A DNA stretch of 64,000 nt from Proteobacteria bacterium DTSAM18. GTDB lineage: Bacteria > Myxococcota_A > UBA796 > GCA-2862545. Within the stretch, counting starts at the first letter, position 1. The number at the start of each line of letters is the position of its first letter. The stretch lies in the NCBI GenBank assembly GCA_028767165.1, contig JARACJ010000001.1:1-64000 (forward strand), read 5' to 3'. Shown one piece after another: positions 33,212-42,905 of the stretch. A model generated the notes under the pieces. It saw only the letters and a program-made list of their open reading frames with translations. It was not told where the DNA came from and did no database searches. The position numbers were made by a program, and so were the translations under genes.

Positions 33212-35539
33212 ATGAGCCGGTTTTCTGGATTCTCCAGGCGCCTGACGTTCGGCCTCGTCTCCTCCCTCGCTCTGTCGACCTCCCCGGCCTTCGCCGGGGC
33301 CGCGTCCGACAAGCTGGCGGATACAGACCTTGGCTACGTGGAAGGCGCCCTGGCCGAGCTGCAGGGCCTGAGCACCGTGCTGCAACGTCGCATCGCGCCC
33401 CGTGGGATGCTGAGCGACGCCGAGGCGGTCTCACGGTTCGAGTCTGCAGTGTTCGAACACATGGTGGGCAACTACGAGTCGGCGGCCGAGACCTTCTTCT
33501 CGCTGGTGGCCACCACGGTCCTCAAGAACCACGGTCTGCACCAGGATGCGGAGTGGTATCTGGCAGAGTCGCTCTATGAGATGGGCAACGTCGCGTCCGC
33601 CGAGAGCGCCTTCCAGGTGATCTCCGACGACGCGGCCCACCCGTTCCGTGAGGACGCCGTGCGCCGCCTGCTCGAGCTGTACGCCGAGAACCGCGCGCAC
33701 GAGAAGTTCGACCGGCTGTTCGAGCGCGAGATCGTGTCCGGCGGCGTCGACATCTCTCCGGTCATCACGTACTCGGTGGGCAAGGCCTTCTGGCTGAAGG
33801 GCGATGTGCCCACGGCCCAGGACTACTTCCAGGACGTGCCCGCCGACACCGAGTACTTCGGCAAGGCCCGCTACTACCTCGGTGCGATCCTCGTGCAGGC
33901 CGGCACCGAGTCCGATCTGAAGCGCGCAGCCGACTACTTCCGCCAGGTCAGCGAGCTCCCCGTCGAGAGCAGCCAGGAGCAGCAGCTGCGTGATCTCGCG
34001 CTGCTCGGCCTCGGCCGCATCTACTACGAGCTCGGCCAGTACACCGAGGCAGCCACCTACTACGACCGCATCTCGGGCACGTCGCTGTACCTCGACGACA
34101 AGCTGTACGAGCTGGTGTGGACCTTCATCCGTCAGGAGGAGTACCAGCACGCGCTCCGCGCCACGGAGATCTTCCTGCTGGCCTTCCCGGAGCACCAGTT
34201 CGCGGCACAGCTCCGCGTCATCCGCGGACGTCTGCACTACATCGAGTCCGAGTACGACTCCGCCCTGATGACCTACGAGTCCATCCTCGCGGAATACGAG
34301 CCCGTCCTGCGGCGTTTCCGCGACCTGTCCAAGGGCTCGGACGAGGAAGTGGGGGAGCACGTCGCCCGTATCCGCAGCCTGCGTGACCAGTCCTACTTCG
34401 ACTTCTCCGAAGAGTCCGATCTGCCCCCCTTCGTCGTCTCGATGCTCGTGGCCGACGAGGAGCTCGATCGGGCCGTCGATCTGTACGCCGACATCGTCGA
34501 CCAGGACGAGTCGGTCACGGCCTCCGAGGCGCTCATCGCCGAGCTCGATCTCGCCCTGGCCCAGGAGGGCATCGCAGCCTCCCACGCCAGCACCCGGTTC
34601 GAGGTGATGAAGCACCGGGTCAAGCTCGCCCGCCAGCGTGCACTCCTGCTCGAGGTCAGCGAGAAGTGGCTCTCGTCCCGCACGGGTGCCTCCGAGAAGG
34701 CACGCGTCGACGGCCTGCGTCAACGCCGCGTTCGCATCGGCGAGCGCCTGTCCGACGCCGAGGCCCGCCTCAGCCAGCTCGACAACCTGTTCCAGAACCT
34801 CGACGCCCAGGTCGGCGCCGACGTCCGCTCCCGCACCGAGCTCGGTGCCGAGGTCGTGGCCCTGCAGATGAAGCTGCAGGATCTGCTCGACGACGCGGGC
34901 CAACCCCTGGCTGGCGCGGAAGACGAGGTGGCGTCCGTCACCCGGGAGCTCGGTGAGGCGCAGCAGATGCTCTCCGAGCGGGATCGCCGTGGAGACGAGT
35001 CCAAGGCCCTCCTCGACGACTTCGATGCCTACTCCATGCCCCTGCTCACCCGGCTCAACCAGGAGCTCGACGAGATGTGGGAGCTCCACCAGGCGTTCCA
35101 GCGCGCTGCGGGCGACGATGTCGTCCACTCGCCGCTCACCGTCCGCATGAATGCCGCCGCATCCTCCTCCGCGGCCGTCGACGATCAGCTCGAGGAGCTG
35201 CAGCTGATGGCCTCCGACGCCGAGCAGACCGAGATCTCCAGGATCCGGGAGCGTTTCGCCGTCGAGAAGGAGCAGGTGGCCGGCCAGCGTGTGGAGCTCG
35301 CGCAGACCTACGATGAGGCGGAAGCGGCATCTGTCGCACTCGTCCGTGCCGGCTTCGGTCGCATGGAGGACTTCTTCGCCAACTCGATGCTCGATGCCGA
35401 CCTCGGTGTCGTGAAGGTCTATTGGTCCCGTTGGGTCGACAACGGTCAGTATCGCAAGGACGTGGCTGCCGATCAGCAGCGTCTGCTGACCGAGCTTCGC
35501 CGACGGTTCGATCTGATTCGCCAGCAGATGGGGCAGTGA
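33212..35539 (+). CDS. Exported TPR protein with coiled-coil C-terminus
   Basis: This 775-residue protein has a signal peptide ending at AFAGA. About 330 residues of tetratricopeptide-type repeats follow (ARYYLGAILVQAGT, GLGRIYYELGQYTEAATYYDRI, FPEHQFAAQLRVIRGRLHY). The second half is long charged heptad-like helices (AEARLSQLDNLFQNLDAQV, SVTRELGEAQQMLSERDRRG), a probable coiled coil. It fits a periplasmic scaffold. Position and architecture recall Glt-complex TPR proteins of Myxococcus, but no one-to-one assignment is made. Confidence 0.8.
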   Translation: MSRFSGFSRRLTFGLVSSLALSTSPAFAGAASDKLADTDLGYVEGALAELQGLSTVLQRRIAPRGMLSDAEAVSRFESAVFEHMVGNYESAAETFFSLVATTVLKNHGLHQDAEWYLAESLYEMGNVASAESAFQVISDDAAHPFREDAVRRLLELYAENRAHEKFDRLFEREIVSGGVDISPVITYSVGKAFWLKGDVPTAQDYFQDVPADTEYFGKARYYLGAILVQAGTESDLKRAADYFRQVSELPVESSQEQQLRDLALLGLGRIYYELGQYTEAATYYDRISGTSLYLDDKLYELVWTFIRQEEYQHALRATEIFLLAFPEHQFAAQLRVIRGRLHYIESEYDSALMTYESILAEYEPVLRRFRDLSKGSDEEVGEHVARIRSLRDQSYFDFSEESDLPPFVVSMLVADEELDRAVDLYADIVDQDESVTASEALIAELDLALAQEGIAASHASTRFEVMKHRVKLARQRALLLEVSEKWLSSRTGASEKARVDGLRQRRVRIGERLSDAEARLSQLDNLFQNLDAQVGADVRSRTELGAEVVALQMKLQDLLDDAGQPLAGAEDEVASVTRELGEAQQMLSERDRRGDESKALLDDFDAYSMPLLTRLNQELDEMWELHQAFQRAAGDDVVHSPLTVRMNAAASSSAAVDDQLEELQLMASDAEQTEISRIRERFAVEKEQVAGQRVELAQTYDEAEAASVALVRAGFGRMEDFFANSMLDADLGVVKVYWSRWVDNGQYRKDVAADQQRLLTELRRRFDLIRQQMGQ

Positions 35540-35543
35540 CGTG

Positions 35544-38500
35544 ATGTGGAATCCGAATCGCAGTCTGTGTCTCGTACTGGCCGGACTGTTCTTCTCTCCC
35601 GCCGCCCTCGCGGCCGATGGAGAGACCCGCAAGGAAGTGGCGCCGGAGGAGGCGTCGGGCGAGACCGAGGCCGAGGCCCTCGCTGCGCTCGAAGATGAGG
35701 GGCCCCAGCTCCTCGCACCCACCCAGGCCGAACTCGACGCCTTCCAGGCCGCGCTGGAGCGCTTCAGTGCGCGCGTCACCGAGTTCGAGGACGACTCCCG
35801 CGACTTCGTGCAGCGACGCTACGAAGAGGAGCGCACCCGGCTCTCCTCGGGCTACGAGGCGGTCCTGCAGGGGCTCGAGGACGAGGATCAAGCCCTCCGT
35901 GTGCTCGCCATGGAGCGCTTCCAGCGGTTCCTCGTGCACTACGGTGACACCCCCGAGGCGTCGGGCGTCCGACTCCGACTCGCCGAGCTGTACTTCCAGC
36001 AGGCCGACGACGACTGGATCGCTGCATCGAAGGAGTACTTCGATGCCCTGAACGCTGCAGGCGACGACTTCGACAAGCTCATCGAGCTCGAGGAGATGGG
36101 ACAGCCCACCAAGGACCTGTCCGAGGTCATCACGCTCCTCACCCAGATCATCGACACCAACCGCGGTCTTCCGCCGGAAGAGCAGTTCGAGCTGATCGAC
36201 ACGGCCTACTACCTGCTCGCGTTCTGCTACACGCAGGATCAGTCGGCCCAGTACAACGAGGAAGCGTTCCTCGCGACCTTCACCGAGCTCATCGCCACGC
36301 GTCCGGCCTCCGACTACGCCGACGCCGCGCACATGTTCCTCGGCTCGTACTACTTCGACAACCTGCAGCTCGAAGACGCCATCAACGAGTTCAACGCGGT
36401 CATCGAACGTGGGCCCGAGCACAAGCACTTCCTCGGCGCCAAGTACCAGCTCGCCTGGGCCTACTACAAGCTGAGCAACTACGATCGGGCCACCGATCTG
36501 TTCGTCGAGCTCCTCGAGATCAACGAGACCCGCAAGCGCGACGAGGGCAAGCCCATCGACTACGCCCCCGAGGCCGTGGCCTACCTGGCCATGTCGCTGT
36601 CGGACCAGGCCGACACGATGGACCAGACCCCGCTCCAGCGTGCGAACCAGTACTTCGGCACCCTCTCCGGTGAGCGTCCCTATCGCTGGGACGTCCTCAA
36701 GGAGATGGCGGAGTCCCTGGTGCGCTACGCGCGCCCCGAAGATGCGATCGACATCTACCGCTACCTGCAGAACGACCCGGCCTACGTCCACCGGCCCGAG
36801 AACCCGGACTTCCAGGACCAGGTCGTGAAGCTGCTCTCGTCCGGCTACATGGCCGATCTGAAGGCGGCCGGTGAGGCCCGCCTGCAGATGACCGAGCGCT
36901 ACGGAGAGGGCTCCGAGTGGTGGGTCGCCAACAAGGACAACCCCGAGGCCCTGTCCAACGCCCGCGCCTACATCGAGTCCTCGATGCTCGAGGTCGCCAT
37001 CGAGATGAAGGTCCGGGCGGAGGAGCAGCTCACCGCTGGTGCACCCACGGCCCAGGCCGCGTTCACGGACGCCGCCACGCGCTACCGCACCTACCTCGAG
37101 CGCTACCCGATCTCCGATGACTACTACTTCAACTGGATCCAGCTCGCCGACGCCCTGTACAAGTCCGACGACTTCCAGGGTTCCAAGGACGAGTACAAGG
37201 GCATCCTGAAGAACGAGCGCTACCACCCCTTCGGCGACTTCGCGCTGTGGAACCTGTTCCGCGCCCAGGAGAACATCCTCAGCCAGCAGGTGGGCAACCT
37301 CGACAAGCCCTTCGAAGGAGCGCGGGTCGAGCGCACCTACACGAGCGTCGGTGGCCAGGAGATCCAGGTCATGGCTCTCGAGCCTGCCCAGCAGGACTAC
37401 ATCGCCATCGTCGACACCCTCGCCAGCCGCGACTTCAGTCTTCCCGAGGACGACCGCGTCGGCGATCTCCGCGACAAGGTGGAACGGGCTCGGCCAGCCT
37501 TCAAGTACATCCCGGCACAGATCCTCTTCCACGCGAACCGCTACGACGAGGCGCGTCCCCGGCTCAAGGAGATCATCGAGCAGTTCCCCCAGACCGATGA
37601 GGGAGCCTACGCGGCCAACCTGCTGCTGATGTCCTACGAGCGCGAGAACGATTCCCCGCAGGTCCGCAAGTGGGCCCGCCAGTTCTCCCAGATGCGTCTG
37701 GGCGCCAACGAGTCGGTCATCGCCGAGAAGGGCGAGTTCTTCCAGAGCAAGTTCGAGGAGATGAGCTACCTGCGCGGCTCCGAGGCCTTCACCGACGGCG
37801 ACTACATCGCTGCGGCGGATGCCTACCTGCAGTTCGCAGACGAGTTCCCGGCGTCGCCCAACGTGCCGAACGCCCTGCTGTCGGCCGCCGCGGCCTACGC
37901 CCAGATCGGCAAGACCTCCGACGCCAACGACCTGTACGAGCGCTTCGTGAAGGAATACCCCGATCACGAAGAGTCCAAGGACATGTACTTCCGCATCGCC
38001 TCCAACTACGAGGCGATCTTCGACCTGCCGCAGGCGGTCCACTACTTCGAGGAGCTCGTCGGTCGCTTCCCCGACTCGGTCGATGCACCCGATGCCCTGT
38101 GGGAGGCCTCCTTCCTCAAGGTCGGCATGGGTGACCACGCCGGGGCCGCACGCGGCTTCGAGAAGTACGCGATGGACTACCCCGAGAAGTCCGACCGCGA
38201 GGAAGTCTACTTCGAGGCTGCAGAGCAGTGGGAGAAGGCGAACCCGGCCACGGGCGCCCGCTACTACCGCCAGTACCTCGACATGTTCGGCACCCAGGAC
38301 GCCAACCGCGCCCTGGCCGCGCAATACAGGCTGTACAAGATCGCCGACAACGCCGGCGACACCCGCACGGCCCAGGCCGAGCTCGACAAGGTCTCCGTGC
38401 TCTTCGACGAGATCTCCGCCACCGGTGCCACCGTGCCGGAGTCTGGCGCCGAGATGGCAGCCGAGGCCGCGTTCCGCGAGCTGCAGGCCAGCTACGATGC

Positions 38501-39191
38501 CTTCATGGCCATGGATGTCTCCCGCTACTTCAAGCCCGGCAGCAAGTCGGAGAAGGAGATCACCGAGACCCTGATGCAGACCATGCCTGCCCAGCTCGAG
38601 GAGTTCAACGGCCAGGTCGGTGCGTTCGTCAGCAAGTACGTCAGCTTCAACTACATCACCGCGGCGCTCACGCTCATGGGCGAGGCCCAGGCGCGCTACG
38701 AGGAGCTCGGCATGCGGCTCGAGCCCGACCCGAGCGTCGATTCGGCGATGGAAGAGGCCATCTGGCAGCAGTTCGATGAAGTGCTCTACCCGTTCTTCGA
38801 GCCCTACGGCCTCGCGGCGGTCGAGAGCTTCGAGCAGGTGCTCAAGGTCGCCCAGGACGCCGGCCGCCACGGCGAGTGGGTGGATCGCGCTCAGGACAAC
38901 CTCAACAGCATCAACCCCTCCGAATACCCTGCGGTCAAGCTCGAGCGTATCGGCGAGACCGACCTCAACGGCGACTGGAAGCTCGAGCCTCGGGATTCCG
39001 AGGAGGCGGTCCGCGTCTTCCTCGGTGAGGAGCAGGCATCCGACGCCGCGGACGAGGCTGCGGGCGCAGCTGCAGAAGGGGAGGGGGCTGCGGCACCTGC
39101 CAACGACGCGGACGCGGCGGAGGCTGATGCCCCGAGCGAGTCCACGGACGAATCCGACGCCGCAGGCGGCGCCGAGGAGGCTGAGCAATGA
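35544..39191 (+). CDS. Very large exported TPR protein with acidic tail
   Basis: This 1215-residue protein has a signal peptide ending ALAADG and more than a dozen TPR/Sel1-like helical repeats through residues 60-1000. Examples are YADAAHMFLGSYYFDNLQLE, YQLAWAYYKLSNYDRATDLF and AAAYAQIGKTSDANDLYERF. The last 55 or so residues are Ala/Glu/Asp-rich and probably disordered. GTG 35541 precedes ATG 35544; the ATG is preferred. Its stop overlaps the next start (ATGA). It is likely a periplasmic platform linking inner- and outer-membrane parts of the machine; compare the AgmK/GltI-type large TPR proteins of Myxococcus. Confidence 0.82.
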   Translation: MWNPNRSLCLVLAGLFFSPAALAADGETRKEVAPEEASGETEAEALAALEDEGPQLLAPTQAELDAFQAALERFSARVTEFEDDSRDFVQRRYEEERTRLSSGYEAVLQGLEDEDQALRVLAMERFQRFLVHYGDTPEASGVRLRLAELYFQQADDDWIAASKEYFDALNAAGDDFDKLIELEEMGQPTKDLSEVITLLTQIIDTNRGLPPEEQFELIDTAYYLLAFCYTQDQSAQYNEEAFLATFTELIATRPASDYADAAHMFLGSYYFDNLQLEDAINEFNAVIERGPEHKHFLGAKYQLAWAYYKLSNYDRATDLFVELLEINETRKRDEGKPIDYAPEAVAYLAMSLSDQADTMDQTPLQRANQYFGTLSGERPYRWDVLKEMAESLVRYARPEDAIDIYRYLQNDPAYVHRPENPDFQDQVVKLLSSGYMADLKAAGEARLQMTERYGEGSEWWVANKDNPEALSNARAYIESSMLEVAIEMKVRAEEQLTAGAPTAQAAFTDAATRYRTYLERYPISDDYYFNWIQLADALYKSDDFQGSKDEYKGILKNERYHPFGDFALWNLFRAQENILSQQVGNLDKPFEGARVERTYTSVGGQEIQVMALEPAQQDYIAIVDTLASRDFSLPEDDRVGDLRDKVERARPAFKYIPAQILFHANRYDEARPRLKEIIEQFPQTDEGAYAANLLLMSYERENDSPQVRKWARQFSQMRLGANESVIAEKGEFFQSKFEEMSYLRGSEAFTDGDYIAAADAYLQFADEFPASPNVPNALLSAAAAYAQIGKTSDANDLYERFVKEYPDHEESKDMYFRIASNYEAIFDLPQAVHYFEELVGRFPDSVDAPDALWEASFLKVGMGDHAGAARGFEKYAMDYPEKSDREEVYFEAAEQWEKANPATGARYYRQYLDMFGTQDANRALAAQYRLYKIADNAGDTRTAQAELDKVSVLFDEISATGATVPESGAEMAAEAAFRELQASYDAFMAMDVSRYFKPGSKSEKEITETLMQTMPAQLEEFNGQVGAFVSKYVSFNYITAALTLMGEAQARYEELGMRLEPDPSVDSAMEEAIWQQFDEVLYPFFEPYGLAAVESFEQVLKVAQDAGRHGEWVDRAQDNLNSINPSEYPAVKLERIGETDLNGDWKLEPRDSEEAVRVFLGEEQASDAADEAAGAAAEGEGAAAPANDADAAEADAPSESTDESDAAGGAEEAEQ

Positions 39192-40585
39192 AGGTCACAT
39201 GGACCCTTTGGACCCTCGGACTGCTCGCTCTGTCGGGCTGTCCCAAGGATCCCCAGTCGGTGAACAACAACGGCAGGGGCCAGACACAAGACGTGGTGGT
39301 CAACAAGGAGCACCCGGAGAAGTCTCTTCGCAAGGCGCTCGACCTGCTCGCCCTCGACTCCCGCGATGCCGCGGCCGAGGCCGCGCAGATCCTGCAGCTG
39401 CTCGTCGATGATCATCCGGACAAGCCCGCGCTCGTCCATGATCTGGCAGCTGCCCACACCGCCGCAGGTGATCTGGAGGCTGCCGCCACGGCGCTGTCCC
39501 AGCTCACGAGGAGTCAGCCTGACGATCCTGACGCCTGGATCTCCCTGGGCAAGGTCGAGATGATGCTCGGCGACTACGCGTCTGCAAAGCGCCACGCCGA
39601 GAAGGCCATCGGTCTCGACGAGGAGAAGATGGGTGCGCACGTCCTGCTGGCAGAAGCCCAGCGACTGCAGGGCGAGTGCTCGTCCGCCATCGAGACCGCC
39701 AAGAAGGCACTCGAGATCGACACGCGCTCCCTCGAACTCTACGACCAGATGGGTCTGTGCTACCAGGAGCTCGGCGATCTCGAACTTGCGAGCTTCATCT
39801 ACAAGAAAGCCCGCTTCATGGTGGGCGGCGACGAGCACGCGAGCATCATCGCGCATCAGGGGTGGACCTCCTACCTGCAAGGTGGCGTCGAGCGTCTGAA
39901 GGCGCGCGCCTACCTGGAGGAGGCCATCGGCATCGACCCCGACGACGCCTCCATCCGCATGTTGATGGCGGAGCTCCTGCTGGCGGATCGTGCCTACGAA
40001 AAGGCGCTGCCCCACCTGGAGCGCGCCACGGAGCTCACGCCCCGTGATGCCAACGCACAGCTTCGCCTGGGCGTCGCCCTGCGGGGTGTCGAGCGCTACG
40101 AGGACGCCGAAGCGGCGTACAAGAAGGCGCTCGAGCTCGATCCCGCCACGGTCGATGCCTACATGAACCTCGGCATCCTCCACGCCGACTACCTGAAGCG
40201 GGACAACGGCGCGAACTACGCCGAGGCCGCAGACTTCTTCGACATGTATGTGAAGCAGGGTGGCTCCGATCGGGACACCGCGCTCGCGTACATCGAAGAC
40301 ACGGAGAAGGAGCGTGCGCGCGCCGACCGCCGCCGCAAGGCGGAGCAGGAGCGCAAGGCACGACAGGAGAAGGCTGCCGAGCAGCAGCGCCTCCTGGAAG
40401 AGGCTCGTCGTGAGGAGGCCGAGGCCGCAGCTCGCGGTGAGACGACCCCCGAAGGCGCAGCTGACGACCAGGCTGAGGGCGCCGGTTCGGACGATCCGAC
40501 CGCGGAGCCTGCAGCTGCACCCGACTCGGAACCCGCACCCGCATCGAGCCCCGATGGGGATGCGGGTCAGGAAGGAGGTGAGTGA
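39188..40585 (+). CDS. TPR lipoprotein (AglT/GltE-like)
   Basis: This 465-residue lipoprotein has lipobox LSGC (Cys18). Five or more TPR units follow (VHDLAAAHTAAGDLEAAATA, LYDQMGLCYQELGDLELASF, AYKKALELDPATVDAYMNLG), then a highly charged helix (EKERARADRRRKAEQERKA) and an acidic Pro/Ala tail. Lipoproteins of this design anchor the outer-membrane side of Myxococcus gliding complexes, and here it lies between the large TPR gene and the motor genes. The start overlaps the upstream stop. Confidence 0.82.
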   Translation: MKVTWTLWTLGLLALSGCPKDPQSVNNNGRGQTQDVVVNKEHPEKSLRKALDLLALDSRDAAAEAAQILQLLVDDHPDKPALVHDLAAAHTAAGDLEAAATALSQLTRSQPDDPDAWISLGKVEMMLGDYASAKRHAEKAIGLDEEKMGAHVLLAEAQRLQGECSSAIETAKKALEIDTRSLELYDQMGLCYQELGDLELASFIYKKARFMVGGDEHASIIAHQGWTSYLQGGVERLKARAYLEEAIGIDPDDASIRMLMAELLLADRAYEKALPHLERATELTPRDANAQLRLGVALRGVERYEDAEAAYKKALELDPATVDAYMNLGILHADYLKRDNGANYAEAADFFDMYVKQGGSDRDTALAYIEDTEKERARADRRRKAEQERKARQEKAAEQQRLLEEARREEAEAAARGETTPEGAADDQAEGAGSDDPTAEPAAAPDSEPAPASSPDGDAGQEGGE

Positions 40586-40821
40586 TGGCCCGTTGGATGT
40601 TCGCTCTCACGGCACTCACGGTGTCCGCTGCAGGGTTCGCACAGGACCAGGCAGCCGGCTCCGGCTTCGACGAGGACCTGTTCACCATCGAAGGAAAGGT
40701 GCAGCGTCCTGAGGTCGAGGTGGTCATTGGCCGCGAGAACGTGGACAAGGCCTTCGACATCGAGCTGCGGGAGTCCTTCCTGCAGCGCATCATCGACTCC
40801 CTGGCGGAGCCGATTTTCTGA
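40585..40821 (+). CDS. Small exported protein in the motor operon
   Basis: This 78-residue protein has a signal peptide (MARWMFALTALTVSAAGFAQ) and a short mature part containing KVQRPEVEVVIGRENVDKAFDIELRES. SD GGAGGTGAG and a one-base overlap (TGATG) with the lipoprotein gene support it. The function is unknown; it may be a small accessory subunit. Confidence 0.7.
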   Translation: MARWMFALTALTVSAAGFAQDQAAGSGFDEDLFTIEGKVQRPEVEVVIGRENVDKAFDIELRESFLQRIIDSLAEPIF

Positions 40822-41050
40822 AACCCAGCTGGGGCGTGCACCGCCCAACAGGCCTCTCCGGGCCCCAAAGCGGTGTTTTCGAGGTGGTCGGATTAAGCCA
40901 AAATGCAGCGTAAGCGTCACTATGGCCCTGCTAACGACTTCCTCACAATCGCCCGATGACTTCTGCCTCTTTTAGAGGCTAACGTTCACGCCGGCACGAC
41001 TCAGCCGCACGCGAAAGCCCACAAGGGCAGCAAACTCTCGGAGGATTTTT
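40822..41050. other. Intergenic gap before the motor genes
   Basis: This 229-bp gap is less GC-rich than its surroundings. It holds a short hairpin GCCTC-TTTTA-GAGGC (40966-40980) and the SD of the next gene (GGAGG). It probably contains a separate promoter for the motor genes, but I could not place one. Confidence 0.4.
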
Positions 41051-41710
41051 ATGGATCGCATGATCACGATGTTCCAGGACGGCGGATCCTTCATGTACGC
41101 CATTCTGGTGGTGTTCGTGTTCGCGATGGCCATCGCGTTCGAGCGCCTCTACCAGGTGTACTTCCGCTTCAAGGTCAATGCGACCGAGTTCATGGCTCAG
41201 ATTCAGAAGCTGATTCTGGCCAACAACATCGACCGCGCAGTCAAGCTGTGCAACCAGATGCCCAACGCCGCCCTTCCCCGCGTCGTCCGCGCAGGCCTCC
41301 TGAAGGCTGGCGGCACCGAGAAGGAGATCGAGAACGCCATCGACGAGGCTACCCTCGAGATTGGTCCCAAGATCAACAAGCGCACCGGCTTCCTCGGCAT
41401 GCTGGCCAACGTCGCTACCCTGACCGGTCTGCTCGGTACCATCTACGGTCTGATCTACGCGTTCGAGGCGGTGGCCAAGGCCAACCCCGAGAACAAGCAG
41501 ACCATGCTGGCCAACGGTATCTCCATCGCCATGTACACCACCGCTGGTGGTCTGATGGCTGCTATTCCTACCATGGTCCTGCAGTCCATCATCCAGGCAC
41601 AGTCCAACGCCCTGCTCGACGAAGTCGACCAGTACGGCCTCAAGACCGTGAACCTCCTGGTGGCTCGCAAGCGTGGTGACCTGTCCCAGGGTGCTGCTGC
41701 TCAGGGCTGA
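41051..41710 (+). CDS. MotA/TolQ/ExbB-type proton channel protein (AglR-like)
   Basis: This 219-residue protein has three transmembrane helices: residues 14-32 and the two channel helices around FLGMLANVATLTGLLGTIYG and ISIAMYTTAGGLMAAIPTM. The latter is the typical TolQ/ExbB signature with the conserved Thr-Ala-Gly-Gly turn. Such proteins form a pentamer around two TolR/ExbD helices and use the proton gradient to do work across the envelope. Two TolR-like genes follow, as in Myxococcus aglRQS. Confidence 0.93.
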   Translation: MDRMITMFQDGGSFMYAILVVFVFAMAIAFERLYQVYFRFKVNATEFMAQIQKLILANNIDRAVKLCNQMPNAALPRVVRAGLLKAGGTEKEIENAIDEATLEIGPKINKRTGFLGMLANVATLTGLLGTIYGLIYAFEAVAKANPENKQTMLANGISIAMYTTAGGLMAAIPTMVLQSIIQAQSNALLDEVDQYGLKTVNLLVARKRGDLSQGAAAQG

Positions 41711-41779
41711 TTTCTTCAGCCCTTTGCTTAGCCCCATGCAGACACAGAATTCAACAACTCCCACCATTGGAGCCGCAGG

Positions 41780-42310
41780 ATGAGTGACAAGAGGCGCCAG
41801 CTCGAGGAACAGGGACTCGACCTTGTCCCAATCATGAACCTCGTCACGATCCTCATTCCCTTCCTTCTCATGTCCGCGCAGTTCGTCAACCTCGCAGTCA
41901 TCGACTCGATGCTCCCCGCCATCGTGGAGTCCGAGCCGGTCGAGGAGAAGCCGGATGAAGAGAAGTTGGACCTGAAGGTCATGATCAACGACAAGGGCTT
42001 CACCGTCGCAGGAGCGGACAAGATCCTGCCGGAGGAGGCTGGCGAAAACGGCCGCGTGGTTCCTTGCCACGAGGACGGCTGTCCGACGCCTGAGAGCTAC
42101 GACGTCGCCAGCCTGACGGATCGCCTCGCACTGATCAAGGATCAGCATGAGGACGAAGAGAACGTCGTTCTCGTCCCCGATTCCTCTGTCTCTTACGAAG
42201 TCATCATCCGCACCATGGATGCAACCCGCGACGACCAGGATGATCGCGATTCGGACAACCGCCCCCGGCGGCTGTTCCCCAACGTGGTCCTCGCTGGCGG
42301 CGTCAAGTAA
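41780..42310 (+). CDS. TolR/ExbD-like protein with Asn in place of the channel Asp
   Basis: This 176-residue protein has one N-terminal helix (residues 16-35, LVPIMNLVTILIPFLLMSA) and a periplasmic domain of the ExbD type (SYEVIIRTMDATR). ExbD, TolR and MotB carry a proton-binding Asp in the helix in the context P-x-x-D. Here the residue is Asn20 (codon AAC, 41837-41839), so this copy should not carry protons itself. A two-Cys loop (VVPCHEDGCPTP) may form a disulphide. It is paired with the Asp-containing gene 12 nt downstream. Confidence 0.9.
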   Translation: MSDKRRQLEEQGLDLVPIMNLVTILIPFLLMSAQFVNLAVIDSMLPAIVESEPVEEKPDEEKLDLKVMINDKGFTVAGADKILPEEAGENGRVVPCHEDGCPTPESYDVASLTDRLALIKDQHEDEENVVLVPDSSVSYEVIIRTMDATRDDQDDRDSDNRPRRLFPNVVLAGGVK

Positions 42311-42321
42311 GGGGCTGAGTA

Positions 42322-42852
42322 ATGGCTAAGAAGAAGGTATCCCGCCGCGGCGGAGGAACGGAGGAGCTGAACATCACCTCCATGATGGACATGATGACCA
42401 TCATCCTGGTGTTCCTGCTCAAGTCCTACTCCACCGACGACGTGTCCGTAGCACCGTCTGACGACCTTCAGATTCCGGTGTCCACCTCGCTCAAGAGCCC
42501 CAAGCTTGCCGTCAACGTCATCGTGACCGCGACGCAGATCATGGTCGACGGCGAGCCCGTCCTTGAGATGGAAGAGTACACCGACGAGTCCGGTCGCGCC
42601 CGGTCCCGTGTTCCCGCCAGCGCCATGCGCGGGCAGAACATCCCGGATCTGCTCGAGAGGCTCGAGCAGAAGCGCGAGAAGGCCGAGGGCATTGGTCAGC
42701 GCGTGGGCGACAACGAGGCAGGTTTCCAGGGTGAAATCCTCCTCCAGGCCCACAAGGAGCTGCCCTACGAGGTGATCCGCTCGGTGATGTTCACGGCCGG
42801 ACAGGCTCAGTTCAGCCAGTTCCGTTTCGTGGTCATCAAGGGCAACGGCTGA
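42322..42852 (+). CDS. TolR/ExbD-like protein with intact channel Asp
   Basis: This 176-residue protein begins with a basic leader (MAKKKVSRRGGG). One helix (residues 17-34, NITSMMDMMTIILVFLL) follows with the proton-binding Asp23, then a periplasmic domain with PYEVIRSVMFTAGQAQFSQFRFVV, the ExbD signature. It likely supplies the proton path for the motor while the partner at 41780 does not. A strong terminator follows. Confidence 0.92.
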   Translation: MAKKKVSRRGGGTEELNITSMMDMMTIILVFLLKSYSTDDVSVAPSDDLQIPVSTSLKSPKLAVNVIVTATQIMVDGEPVLEMEEYTDESGRARSRVPASAMRGQNIPDLLERLEQKREKAEGIGQRVGDNEAGFQGEILLQAHKELPYEVIRSVMFTAGQAQFSQFRFVVIKGNG

Positions 42853-42875
42853 GTCAGCCGCGCTTGACCCGACGG

Positions 42876-42905
42876 AGGGGGAGGCTTCAGCCTCCCCCTT
42901 TTTTT
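42876..42905 (+). terminator. Strong intrinsic terminator of the motor operon
   Basis: GGGGGAGGC-TTCA-GCCTCCCCC followed by seven T residues, 24 nt after the stop. Confidence 0.95.

Noticed and set aside
33431-35779. A 782-codon minus-strand frame opposite the first TPR gene
   Set aside because: Same reason: antisense of a strongly biased gene, without domains.
35136-39188. A 1350-codon open frame antisense to the large TPR protein
   Set aside because: It mirrors the codon bias of the real gene, has long repetitive Leu/Val/Gly composition and no recognisable domain.
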